Positions 1-10,519 of a DNA stretch of 64,000 nt are shown in pieces (position 1 is the first letter of the stretch; each line of letters starts with the position of its first letter). Under the pieces are notes generated by a model. That model made no database searches. It worked only from the letters and a program-made list of their open reading frames with translations, and was not told the DNA's origin. A program made the translations under genes and the position numbers. Origin of the DNA: Prevotella sp. 10(H) (GTDB lineage: Bacteria > Bacteroidota > Bacteroidia > Bacteroidales > Dysgonomonadaceae); contig NZ_JOMI01000007.1 in NCBI RefSeq assembly GCF_000711235.1, forward strand, positions 1-64,000, given 5' to 3'.

Positions 1-53
1 CGATGCGATAGCATCGCAATTAGCAAATGTACCAATTAGCTAATTGACAAACC

Positions 54-129
54 GGGGATTAGCTCACAGCTGGCTAGAGCACCTGCCTTGCACGCAGGGG
101 TCAACGTTTCGAATCCGTTATTATCTCCA
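54..129 (+). tRNA. tRNA-Ala (TGC), atypical copy in the rRNA spacer
   Basis: Acceptor 5' strand GGGGATT, D-arm GCTC...GAGC and anticodon arm CCTGC-CTTGCAC-GCAGG give anticodon TGC, and the 3' end is TCTCCA. Its place just before 23S fits the usual 16S-Ile-Ala-23S order. It departs from the normal Bacteroidales form: two extra bases in the D-loop, a short variable loop, a T-stem whose last pair is T-C instead of G-C, and two extra bases before the 3' acceptor strand. It is either a degenerate copy or contains sequence errors. Confidence 0.8.
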
Positions 130-174
130 CAGATTAATTATGAATTAAGGATTATGAATAAAGAGTATTATCAC

Positions 175-202
175 TCGTAACTTGTAACCCGTAACTTGTA
201 AC
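175..202. repeat. Heptamer tandem repeat (NYGTAAC x4)
   Basis: Four consecutive heptamers TCGTAAC, TTGTAAC, CCGTAAC, TTGTAAC lie in the tRNA-Ala to 23S spacer. A second block of the same heptamer occurs at 324-351. No reading frame or RNA gene is seen there. Confidence 0.8.
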
Positions 203-323
203 TAAAAAGAAGATCTTTGACATGATGTAAAACAAGAGCAAGTAAAGAAAGATTAGAAATAATCTTCTCAAACCCACAAACCAGTTAAACAGCTTGCAGT
301 TAACAGCTAACAAGTATCAGTAC

Positions 324-351
324 TTGTAACCTGTAACCTGTAACTTGTAAC
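324..351. repeat. Heptamer tandem repeat (YTGTAAC x4)
   Basis: TTGTAAC, CTGTAAC, CTGTAAC, TTGTAAC run head to tail about 15 bases before the start of mature 23S. The same word recurs singly or doubled in the argS upstream region (37505-37551). Confidence 0.8.
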
Positions 352-366
352 TGTTTTGAAAAAAGA

Positions 367-3257
<2,891 letters not shown>

Positions 3258-3375
3258 GGAGCTGTTAGCTTATAGCCCAAAGCCATTAGCTAGCAGCCCA
3301 GGACAAAACAACGGTTTGAACAGATAATCATAATCGAACCTTTACTTACTCTTTTACATCGTGTTAACATACACG

Positions 3376-3414
3376 ATTGATAATTATTAATTGTTCATTG
3401 ATAATTATTAATTG
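3376..3414. repeat. 18-bp direct repeat between 23S and 5S
   Basis: ATTGATAATTATTAATTG occurs perfectly at 3376-3393 and 3397-3414, separated by TTC. It lies in the spacer between 23S and 5S, and related AT-rich words occur before argS near 37471-37502. Confidence 0.85.
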
Positions 3415-3421
3415 CATGTTA

Positions 3422-3531
<110 letters not shown>

Positions 3532-3540
3532 TAAATCGAG

Positions 3541-3575
3541 AAGGGAGTTCTATTAAGAACTCCCTTCTTTGTTAT
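3541..3575 (+). terminator. Rho-independent terminator of the rRNA operon
   Basis: A 10-bp stem AAGGGAGTTC / GAACTCCCTT with loop TATTAA is followed by CTTTGTT. It lies just downstream of 5S. Confidence 0.85.
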
Positions 3576-3649
3576 ATATAAAGTCTCATATTGGAGTTTA
3601 TCCTTCTACAAAGAAAAGGTTTAAGATAGCAATGTCTTAATGAATTTCT

Positions 3650-3657
3650 TATATTTG
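3650..3657 (+). promoter_or_regulatory. Bacteroidetes -7 element before the ThuA-like gene
   Basis: TATATTTG fits the TAnnTTTG -7 consensus and lies 22 bases before the ATG of the next gene. The -33 region is not convincing. Confidence 0.5.
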
Positions 3658-3678
3658 TAGAAACTAAATCTTTATCAT

Positions 3679-4593
3679 ATGAAAATATTTGCCCATAGAA
3701 AGTTTTTACTATTTGTCTTTTCATTTTTTATAGCCCTATCTACTTTTGCTACAGCGCCTATTAAAGCGCTGATAATAACCGGACAAAATAATCATAACTG
3801 GCAGGTAAGCCATGTTGTTCTGAAGAATATTATGGAAAATTCCGGATTATTTACTGTTGATTTTTCAATTTCTCCCAAACATGGTGAAAAAATGAATAAT
3901 TATATTATAGACTTTTCTCCATATCAACTGGTTGTCCTTGATTATAACGGTGATAACTGGCCTAAGACTACACAAGACCGATTTTTGGAATATGTCCGTA
4001 ATGGAGGAGGAGTAGTGGTATATCATGCTGCAAATAATGCTTTTACTGATTGGGTGGAATTTAATAAAATAATTGCTTTGGGTGGATGGAATAATCGTAA
4101 TGAATCTTCAGGCCCTTGGGTATACTGGAAAGATAATAAACTTGTAAGAGATAATTCTCCCGGGGTTGGAGGATCGCATGGACAGCAAAGCGAATATGTC
4201 CTGAATGCTAGGAATACAAAACATCCGATTGTAAAGGGTCTGCCTCCTAAATGGAAACATGGTAAAGATGAATTATATGACCGGATGCGCGGTCCCGGTG
4301 ATATTAAAGATTTATTATATACCGCTTATTCCGAGCCGTCTCTGGGAGGTTCGGACAGAGAGGAACCGCTTATATTTACCGTAGAATACGGCAAAGGAAA
4401 AATATTCCATATTATGCTCGGACATGCAGGTGATAGTCCTGAAAATAACCCTTCCATGCAGTGCACAGGATTTCAGGTTTTACTGCTTCGGGGCAGTGAA
4501 TGGGCGGCAACAGGCAAAGTTACACAACCTGTTCCAAAAGATTTTCCAACAGCTACATCCGCAAGTTTCAGAAAAGATTATAAAGCACCTTGA
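3679..4593 (+). CDS. Secreted ThuA-like domain protein
   Basis: A 304-residue protein. The first ~26 residues (KFLLFVFSFFIALSTFATA) form a signal peptide, so it should be exported to the periplasm or beyond. The rest matches the ThuA (trehalose-utilisation) type flavodoxin-like fold: IKALIITGQNNHNW at the start, LVVLDYNG, then NGGGVVVYHAANNAF and late FTVEYGKGKIFHIMLGH. Such proteins in Bacteroidetes often sit near sugar or glycoside genes and are thought to act on sugar derivatives, but the reaction is generally unknown. Here it stands alone between the rRNA operon and prfB, with its own TATATTTG promoter. Family assignment is good; substrate is unknown. Confidence 0.85.
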   Translation: MKIFAHRKFLLFVFSFFIALSTFATAPIKALIITGQNNHNWQVSHVVLKNIMENSGLFTVDFSISPKHGEKMNNYIIDFSPYQLVVLDYNGDNWPKTTQDRFLEYVRNGGGVVVYHAANNAFTDWVEFNKIIALGGWNNRNESSGPWVYWKDNKLVRDNSPGVGGSHGQQSEYVLNARNTKHPIVKGLPPKWKHGKDELYDRMRGPGDIKDLLYTAYSEPSLGGSDREEPLIFTVEYGKGKIFHIMLGHAGDSPENNPSMQCTGFQVLLLRGSEWAATGKVTQPVPKDFPTATSASFRKDYKAP

Positions 4594-4636
4594 AATGAAA
4601 ACCCTTATTGATATCGTTATTTTATATACTTAAAAT

Positions 4637-4666
4637 TGCCTGCTCGGTCTTTTTTCATAAATTTGC
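4637..4666 (+). promoter_or_regulatory. prfB promoter
   Basis: TTG at 4637-4639, a 19-base spacer and TAAATTTG at 4659-4666 match the Bacteroidetes -33/-7 promoter arrangement. It lies 34 bases before the prfB ATG. Confidence 0.65.
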
Positions 4667-4699
4667 ACCTCGAATTAATAATAACTTAAAAGGTAATTT

Positions 4700-5813
4700 A
4701 TGATTACAACAGACCAGCTCAAAGAAGTGTTGGAACGCGAGGATGCGTTAAGGAGGCATCTTTGACGTCGATGCGAAAAAAATACAACTCGAAGAAGAGG
4801 AATTAAGAACTCACGCTCCCGGTTTTTGGGACGATGCCAAATCTGCTGAAGCCCAAACGAAAGTTATCCGCGGGATTAAAGGATGGCTGGAAGGATATAA
4901 TGAAGTAAAGGGTGCGACAGAAGAACTGCAGCTTGCATTTGATTTTCAGAAAGAAGGAATAACTTCGGAAGAAGAAGTAGACCTTGCATATGAAAATGCC
5001 CTCAAACTGGTGGAGAATCTGGAGTTGAAAAATATGCTCCGTCGTGAAGAAGATAAGCTTGGGGCAGTATTAAAAATAAACAGTGGCGCCGGTGGAACTG
5101 AAGGACAGGATTGGTCTTCTATGCTATTTCGTATGTACCAACGCTGGTGCGAATCGAAAGGATATAAAACAACCATTACCAACTGGCAGGACGGTGACGA
5201 AGCCGGAATCAAAACAGCTACATTACAGGTAGAAGGCGACTATGCCTATGGCTACTTAAAGTCAGAGAACGGTGTACATCGTCTGGTACGTGTATCTCCT
5301 TTCAATGCACAGGGTAAGCGTATGACATCCTTTGCTTCTGTATTTGTGGTGCCATTGGTGGACGATTCTATCGAGATTGAAGTCAATCAATCGGATATCA
5401 CGTGGGATACATTCCGTTCCAGCGGTGCGGGGGGGCAAAATGTAAATAAGGTGGAAACAGGAGTACGTTTGCATTATAAATACAAAGACCCTGAAACAGG
5501 AGAAGATAAAGAGATTGTAATTGAAAACACGGAGAGTCGCTCCCAGTTCGGAAATAAAGATAATGCTATCCGTTTGTTGAAGTCTCAGTTGTATGAGATG
5601 GAATTGGAAAGGCGCAGCCGCGAACAATCGAAAGTAGAAGCCGGAAAGAAAAAGATAGAATGGGGTTCACAAATACGCAGTTATGTATTTGACGATCGCC
5701 GAGTAAAAGATCATCGTACAAATTACCAGACATCTAATGTTAATGCTGTGATGGATGGAGATCTGGATGATTTTATAAAGGCCTATCTTATGGAATTTGG
5801 CGGAGAAGCTTAA
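4700..5813 (+). CDS. prfB: Peptide chain release factor 2, with programmed +1 frameshift
   Basis: RF2 releases finished proteins at UGA and UAA codons. The reading frame starts at ATG 4700 and meets an in-frame TGA as codon 22 (4763-4765). Around it is the classic autoregulatory signal: an internal Shine-Dalgarno AGGAGG (4751-4756), then CAT CTT TGA C, so ribosomes slip +1 on CTTT when RF2 is scarce. Reading resumes at GAC 4764 and continues to 5813. The product is about 370 residues, the normal RF2 length. It holds the SPF stop-codon recognition motif (about 199-201) and the GGQ catalytic motif (about 244-246, SSGAGGQNVNKVE). Automated callers often start this gene at a later ATG such as 5010, losing about 100 residues. 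Confidence 0.97.
4751..4766 (+). promoter_or_regulatory. prfB recoding signal (SD + CTTTGAC)
   Basis: AGGAGGCATCTTTGAC has the same layout as the E. coli prfB site (SD, three bases, CTT TGA C). It senses RF2 level through competition between termination at UGA and +1 slippage. Confidence 0.95.
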
Positions 5814-5835
5814 TACCAATCTAAATATAAATTAA

Positions 5836-5871
5836 GGGCAGATTTTGAAAAAGATCTGCTCTTTCTTTTTT
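5836..5871 (+). terminator. Terminator after prfB
   Basis: GGGCAGAT / ATCTGCTC forms an 8-bp stem (one G-U pair) with a 10-base loop, followed by TTTCTTTTTT. Confidence 0.75.
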
Positions 5872-5939
5872 ATCTTTTTCGAACAAAAATAATTGACTGC
5901 CGTTTATAATATAACTTATAAAATAACGGCAGGAATTAT

Positions 5940-7133
5940 ATGTCTCAATCTTCGCATACTTCTCATTCCCTCCTTCGCAAACGCGGTGAAGGCATAGCTA
6001 CGGTTTCGTTCTCGGAATTGCTTTTCGATTTGATTTATGTATTCGCCGTCACCCAGTTATCTCATTATCTGTTACACCATCTTAATGTTACGGGTTTCCT
6101 GCAAAGTACGGTACTGTGGTTTGCTGTATGGCTGGGCTGGCAGCATACCACATGGATGACAAACTGGTTCGATCCTAACATACGAAGTATCCGGGCTATC
6201 TTATTTGTGCTTATGATGCTGGGGCTAATTGTGGCAGCAGCTATTCCGGAAGCATTCGGGGAAAGGGGATGGATTTTTGCTTTATGTTATGTTGCCATTC
6301 AGGTAGGACGAACAGGTTCAATACTTTTCATGCTTGGAAGAAAGCATCAACTGACCCCTAATTATACACGTATCTTCGGCTGGTTTATTATTTCAGCTGT
6401 ATTTTGGATAATCGGGGCATTTGAGGAAAGTGAGATGCGTTTGCTATTCTGGGCGATTGCCGTAATCTGCGATTATACTGCTCCGATGTTCGGTTTTTAT
6501 CTGCCTTTTCTGGGGCGTTCCTATTCCAAGACAGACTGGACTATAGACGGACATCATCTGGCTGAACGCAGTCAGTTGTTTGTTATTATAGCTTTTGGTG
6601 AAACAATATTGATGTCGGGAGCATCCTTAAGTGAAATAGAAGTATGGACTACGCCGATCGTATTGGCGGCACTAATATCGTTTATAAGCAGTCTGGCTAT
6701 GTGGTGGATATATTTTGACAGCAGTAGTGAGGCAGGTGCGGAGAAGATAATGAAAGTAGATAATCCCGGTTTGCTCGGTTTAAAATATCATTCGATACAT
6801 GTAATACTGGTAGGTGCATTGATTTTGTGTGCTGTAGGTGACGAACTGGTTGTAAACCATCCATTAGGACATATGTCTATGGGGGCCGTTTTTGTGGTAA
6901 TTATCGGCCCGGTAATTTACTTGTTAGCGAATATGGTATACAGATGGTTTACTTGCCATAGTATAATAAAATCACATATTATAGCGGTTTTTGCCTTGTT
7001 GCTAATGATCCCATTGAGTCCTTTTTTTAATCTTATTGTAGCCAACGCATTATCTGTATCGATATTTGTCTTTATTAGCATTTATGAGATCGTAGATTCG
7101 AGAAAGAACAGGGAGAAGAAGAATGCACACTAA
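5940..7133 (+). CDS. LtrA-family (low temperature requirement A) membrane protein
   Basis: A 397-residue, strongly hydrophobic protein with about ten or more predicted membrane segments. The N-terminus carries the family signature: a basic RKRGEG stretch followed by VSFSELLFDLIYVFAVTQLSH. Internal ELLFD, HTTWMTNWFDP and HLAERSQLFVIIAFGETILMSG are also typical of LtrA proteins. LtrA was named from a Listeria cold-growth mutant; its molecular activity is unknown. The gene stands alone after the prfB terminator. The call is confident as to family, with no functional claim. Confidence 0.88.
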   Translation: MSQSSHTSHSLLRKRGEGIATVSFSELLFDLIYVFAVTQLSHYLLHHLNVTGFLQSTVLWFAVWLGWQHTTWMTNWFDPNIRSIRAILFVLMMLGLIVAAAIPEAFGERGWIFALCYVAIQVGRTGSILFMLGRKHQLTPNYTRIFGWFIISAVFWIIGAFEESEMRLLFWAIAVICDYTAPMFGFYLPFLGRSYSKTDWTIDGHHLAERSQLFVIIAFGETILMSGASLSEIEVWTTPIVLAALISFISSLAMWWIYFDSSSEAGAEKIMKVDNPGLLGLKYHSIHVILVGALILCAVGDELVVNHPLGHMSMGAVFVVIIGPVIYLLANMVYRWFTCHSIIKSHIIAVFALLLMIPLSPFFNLIVANALSVSIFVFISIYEIVDSRKNREKKNAH

Positions 7134-7191
7134 ACAAATTACCTTTCGGGATTGTTAACAAATAAGTAACAAACTGAAATAAATATCAGCA

Positions 7192-7479
7192 ATGAAAAAT
7201 TATGATCTAATAGATAATGTTGATGAAAATCAATATGAATTTCATGTCGACGGATACCTTCCTAAGATAGAATATATAAAAACTAACAATGGCGAAATCT
7301 ATCTTACTCATACCGAAGTCCCTGTAGACCTCGAAGGACAAGGTGTTGGTAGCCAATTAGTAAAGAAGGTTTTAGAAGATATTGATACTAAAAGTCTGCG
7401 TTTGGTGCCGTTGTGCCCGTTCGTAGCAGCATATATAGACAGGCATCCCGATTGGAGGCGTCTGGTAATTCGAGGATAG
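7192..7479 (+). CDS. Small GNAT-type acetyltransferase (YjdJ-like)
   Basis: A 95-residue single-domain protein of the short 'acetyltransferase-CG' GNAT group. The acetyl-CoA loop is visible as VDLEGQGVGSQLVKKVLED, and the end has PLCPFVAAYIDRHPDW, typical of this group. The full GNAT fold is truncated in these proteins and the substrate is unknown. It lies 34 bases upstream of a small iron-sulphur protein. The E. coli genes yjdJ and yjdI encode the same two families side by side, so the two products probably act together. Confidence 0.85.
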   Translation: MKNYDLIDNVDENQYEFHVDGYLPKIEYIKTNNGEIYLTHTEVPVDLEGQGVGSQLVKKVLEDIDTKSLRLVPLCPFVAAYIDRHPDWRRLVIRG

Positions 7480-7513
7480 AATTTAAGATCAACTAAATAA
7501 TACAAAACGAAAC

Positions 7514-7750
7514 ATGGAAAAGAAAATTGAATACACCAACGGTGAAGTCACTGTCATATGGAGGCCCGAAATATGCCAGCATTCAGGCATTTGTGTTAGG
7601 ACATTGCCGCAGGTCTATAATCCGAATGAAAGACCGTGGGTAAAACCGCAGAATGCAACAACCGAGCAATTGATAGCTCAGATAAAGATGTGCCCTTCGG
7701 GAGCATTGAGATATAGAATGAATAACGAACCGGAGCAAGAAAGTATATAA
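7514..7750 (+). CDS. Fer4_19-type (divergent 4Fe-4S mono-cluster) protein, YjdI-like
   Basis: A 78-residue protein. WRPEICQHSGICVRTLP and KMCPSGALRY place cysteines in the pattern of the single-cluster divergent 4Fe-4S domain (Fer4_19, as in YjdI), so it should bind one iron-sulphur cluster. It follows the GNAT gene in the same direction and precedes a strong terminator, so the two form a short operon. The cluster's role (electron transfer or sensing) cannot be read from sequence. Confidence 0.86.
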   Translation: MEKKIEYTNGEVTVIWRPEICQHSGICVRTLPQVYNPNERPWVKPQNATTEQLIAQIKMCPSGALRYRMNNEPEQESI

Positions 7751-7753
7751 ATA

Positions 7754-7786
7754 AAAAGGCAATTCATATTGAATTGCCTTTTTATT
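7754..7786. terminator. Bidirectional terminator between convergent genes
   Basis: GGCAATTCA / TGAATTGCC stem with loop TAT is flanked by A-tract on the left and TTTTTATTTT on the right. It can stop both the iron-sulphur gene (+) and the transglutaminase gene (-). Confidence 0.85.
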
Positions 7787-7788
7787 TT

Positions 7789-10452
7789 CTATTTAGTCTT
7801 CTTCTCTTCTTCGATCGTTTTTATAATACTCTCCCCTATTCCTATCCTGTAGCCTTGCGAGGAATAAAGGATTCCTCCATTGGTGGACAAATAGATTGTG
7901 AGAGGGAAATTATTCGAAAAATCAATCTGTAACGCCCTTGCAACATTATTCAGCAATGCTCTGTTATTATCCGTCATCCACAGTGATTGTTTAGGTAGTC
8001 CTTTGAATACAGATGCATCGAAAGCTTTGCTTAACTTATCGTCAGGTATGGCAAATAAAATACCGCCTCCCCATTCTTCAATTGACTGCTGTACGGCCGG
8101 AAGGTCTTGCAAGATGTGTTTAGTCGGTTCTTTATCAGGGTCGGCGAAACAAATTACCAATCCTTTCTTATTCGTAAGTTCTTTCAGTGATTTACTAGTT
8201 CCGTCGTTTAGTGTAACCACAGTATTCGGATCTACTATTCCTTGTACCTGAATACGTCCTTCAACTTTAGGTAAAGCGATTTCAACCGTTTTGCTGTCTT
8301 TCCCTTTCACTTCGAAGTAACGCGTATTTATTGTTACCGAACCGTCATTGCCCCTGCTGCCTGTCATCACACGATAGTAACCTTCATCTACGGTTATTTT
8401 TGCCGGAAGATTCTTAATTTCGTTTTCGTAATCGAGGGTTACAAAATTTCCATTCTCAAAGCGGGCAATGGTGAAATGGCTATAGTAACCCGGCTTTACG
8501 ATATTATCTCTTGCATTGGTGAAGGTAATAGTCGCTTTGGGTTTCTCAGATGCTTTTTCATCGAAATATACATCTGTCCATAGATTATCTTCGGCCCTGA
8601 GGTATTGAGGCCGTCCGGTAGCAGGATCAATTCGCGTAAGGATATCCATAGAGCGGCAAAGGGCAACAAAAAATATATCACGTGAATATTTATCAGCGAC
8701 TTTTAACTCATACACACCTTGCGGAGATACCGGACATTTGAAATAGTTCTGTTCATCGTCAACTTTTACATTATTACGGACAAAGTCTATTACTGTCTGA
8801 ATATCGGAACGCGATTTGTCAATAAAATCTTCGGTCAGTTCTTTTTTGAAGAAACTCCGCCACGGGCGTATCAGTTCCAGACTTATACGTGGAGATAAAA
8901 TATACTGTGCATATCTGATATGGAAACTGGTTATTTTACTCGCATCCAAGCCATCGTCAGCCGTCCACAGATGATCGGTAAGATATTCTTTTGGCGTGTC
9001 TCTCAGGTCTTTATCTTTCAATGATTCTATAAATGAATAGAGGTAATAATTGTTTTTCTTCTCTTGCATGAAACTCATGATATCTTCCCAATTACCCTGT
9101 GCTTTCGAAAGATAATTCCATGTCTTATCCGGATTCAGATTGTTTTCTGCAGCGAATTTACGGGCGTCTACCTCTTTGATGAATGTTTTCATATAAGCAT
9201 TGCGGATAGAATCTTCATATGCAAGGCGCTTGGCGTTCTCAGCAATCTTTTCAGCTGATAGTTCTTTCACAGACTGTTGTGCAGGAGCTTCCATTATCAG
9301 GTTTTCTTCGAATTCTTTTCCTCGTATATTATTCAGCGTAACAGTTATTTCTCCCGAATTCATCGATGATTTGGCATAGCCGTATGTATCACCCTTATTT
9401 GCCCATACGAGTAAGTCTCCCATGCCTGATATTATGGATGCTGTGCCGTCATCTTTTGTAACAACGGTTGCAATCGGATAAAACTCGGCATAGTTATATA
9501 CATTAAATTTCACAGTGGCATCGTCGACAACTTTACCTGCTTCATCTACCACTTTTACTTTCACATCCCGTGTAGCTGTATAATTCCCTAACAGATTAAT
9601 AATAGAATACAGATTTGTCTGTACATTCTTCTCCTCAGGCCCGTTATATAGTCCGAAAACGTTTGTATGTACCATCATCGCCCGTTTCACAGGTGCTGAG
9701 AACCACGCTACATCAAGTTCAGGTTCGGGTTCACAGGCCCCGATATAATGCCATTTGGCGTCTACCCATGCTTCCACCCACGCATGATTGTCATCGGTAT
9801 GTACCCAGCGTGGTGTATAACACTGGCGGGCAGGAATACCTACGGCACGCAGTGCAGCAGTAGTAAATGTAGACTCTTCTCCACATCTGCCCCAAGATGT
9901 TTTTGCTAATGCGAGAGGCGCGGAAGTGCGCCCGTCAGTTCCTCTGTATGTTACTTTTTCGTGGCACCAGTGATTAACTTCAAGTACGGCCTGTTCCATT
10001 GTCAGGTTTTTTACCCTGTCTTTCAGTTCTTCGAAGAATACCTGACGGGCTGTATCGAGGTTTTCGTTATTTACACGGTATACCAATACAAAATGGCGGA
10101 ATATATCGTCCGGAATTTTTTTACCCCAATCAAAATATTCACGCGCTTTGAATGCAGCATCCACCTGTCCGAGGAAAAACTCTCCGTCGTAGTCGGCAAG
10201 ATCGGATAACGGCATATATGCATATAGGAATTCTAAAGCTTCTTTCTGTTCTATAGTTAAATCCTGTCTGTCTAAAACAGAAAAAAGCTGTTCGCTGCGT
10301 CCGGCAGCCAGTTCTTTTCTGTCAAGGAATTGCTGATGTACTTCTTCCCTGTATTTTTCATCTTTCAGAAAATGAGAATCGGATTTAGTACACGAATAAG
10401 AGAATAAGAGGATTAGAGAAATAAAAATAGATTGGAAGCTGATTCTTTTCAT
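7789..10452 (-). CDS. Transglutaminase-like lipoprotein
   Basis: An 887-residue protein with an SPII signal (ILLFSYSC, lipidated Cys near 21), so it is anchored in a membrane facing the periplasm or surface. The N-terminal half holds a transglutaminase-like cysteine-protease core: TSWGRCGEES with Cys190 and NHAWVEAW with His223, followed by an acidic residue near 241. After it come beta-rich segments (VKVKVVDEAGKVVDDATVKFNV, carboxypeptidase-regulatory-like) and a C-terminal thioredoxin-like region (LVICFADPDKEPTKHILQDL) without an obvious CxxC. Similar large proteins are common in Bacteroides; substrates are unknown, perhaps peptides or peptidoglycan. It lies downstream of the LptD-like gene on the same strand. 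Confidence 0.85.
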   Translation of the reverse strand: MKRISFQSIFISLILLFSYSCTKSDSHFLKDEKYREEVHQQFLDRKELAAGRSEQLFSVLDRQDLTIEQKEALEFLYAYMPLSDLADYDGEFFLGQVDAAFKAREYFDWGKKIPDDIFRHFVLVYRVNNENLDTARQVFFEELKDRVKNLTMEQAVLEVNHWCHEKVTYRGTDGRTSAPLALAKTSWGRCGEESTFTTAALRAVGIPARQCYTPRWVHTDDNHAWVEAWVDAKWHYIGACEPEPELDVAWFSAPVKRAMMVHTNVFGLYNGPEEKNVQTNLYSIINLLGNYTATRDVKVKVVDEAGKVVDDATVKFNVYNYAEFYPIATVVTKDDGTASIISGMGDLLVWANKGDTYGYAKSSMNSGEITVTLNNIRGKEFEENLIMEAPAQQSVKELSAEKIAENAKRLAYEDSIRNAYMKTFIKEVDARKFAAENNLNPDKTWNYLSKAQGNWEDIMSFMQEKKNNYYLYSFIESLKDKDLRDTPKEYLTDHLWTADDGLDASKITSFHIRYAQYILSPRISLELIRPWRSFFKKELTEDFIDKSRSDIQTVIDFVRNNVKVDDEQNYFKCPVSPQGVYELKVADKYSRDIFFVALCRSMDILTRIDPATGRPQYLRAEDNLWTDVYFDEKASEKPKATITFTNARDNIVKPGYYSHFTIARFENGNFVTLDYENEIKNLPAKITVDEGYYRVMTGSRGNDGSVTINTRYFEVKGKDSKTVEIALPKVEGRIQVQGIVDPNTVVTLNDGTSKSLKELTNKKGLVICFADPDKEPTKHILQDLPAVQQSIEEWGGGILFAIPDDKLSKAFDASVFKGLPKQSLWMTDNNRALLNNVARALQIDFSNNFPLTIYLSTNGGILYSSQGYRIGIGESIIKTIEEEKKTK

Positions 10453-10519
10453 ATCTATCGGTTAATTAAGGGTTTCAGATATAACGGCCTTTTAACTCAA
10501 AAAGACAAAAATAATAATA

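Noticed and set aside
175-351. Possible CRISPR array in the heptamer blocks
   Set aside because: The repeats are 7 bases without spacers and there are no cas genes.
5010-5813. prfB as a truncated gene or pseudogene because of the in-frame TGA
   Set aside because: The stop is the known recoding site, with an internal SD and CTTTGAC.
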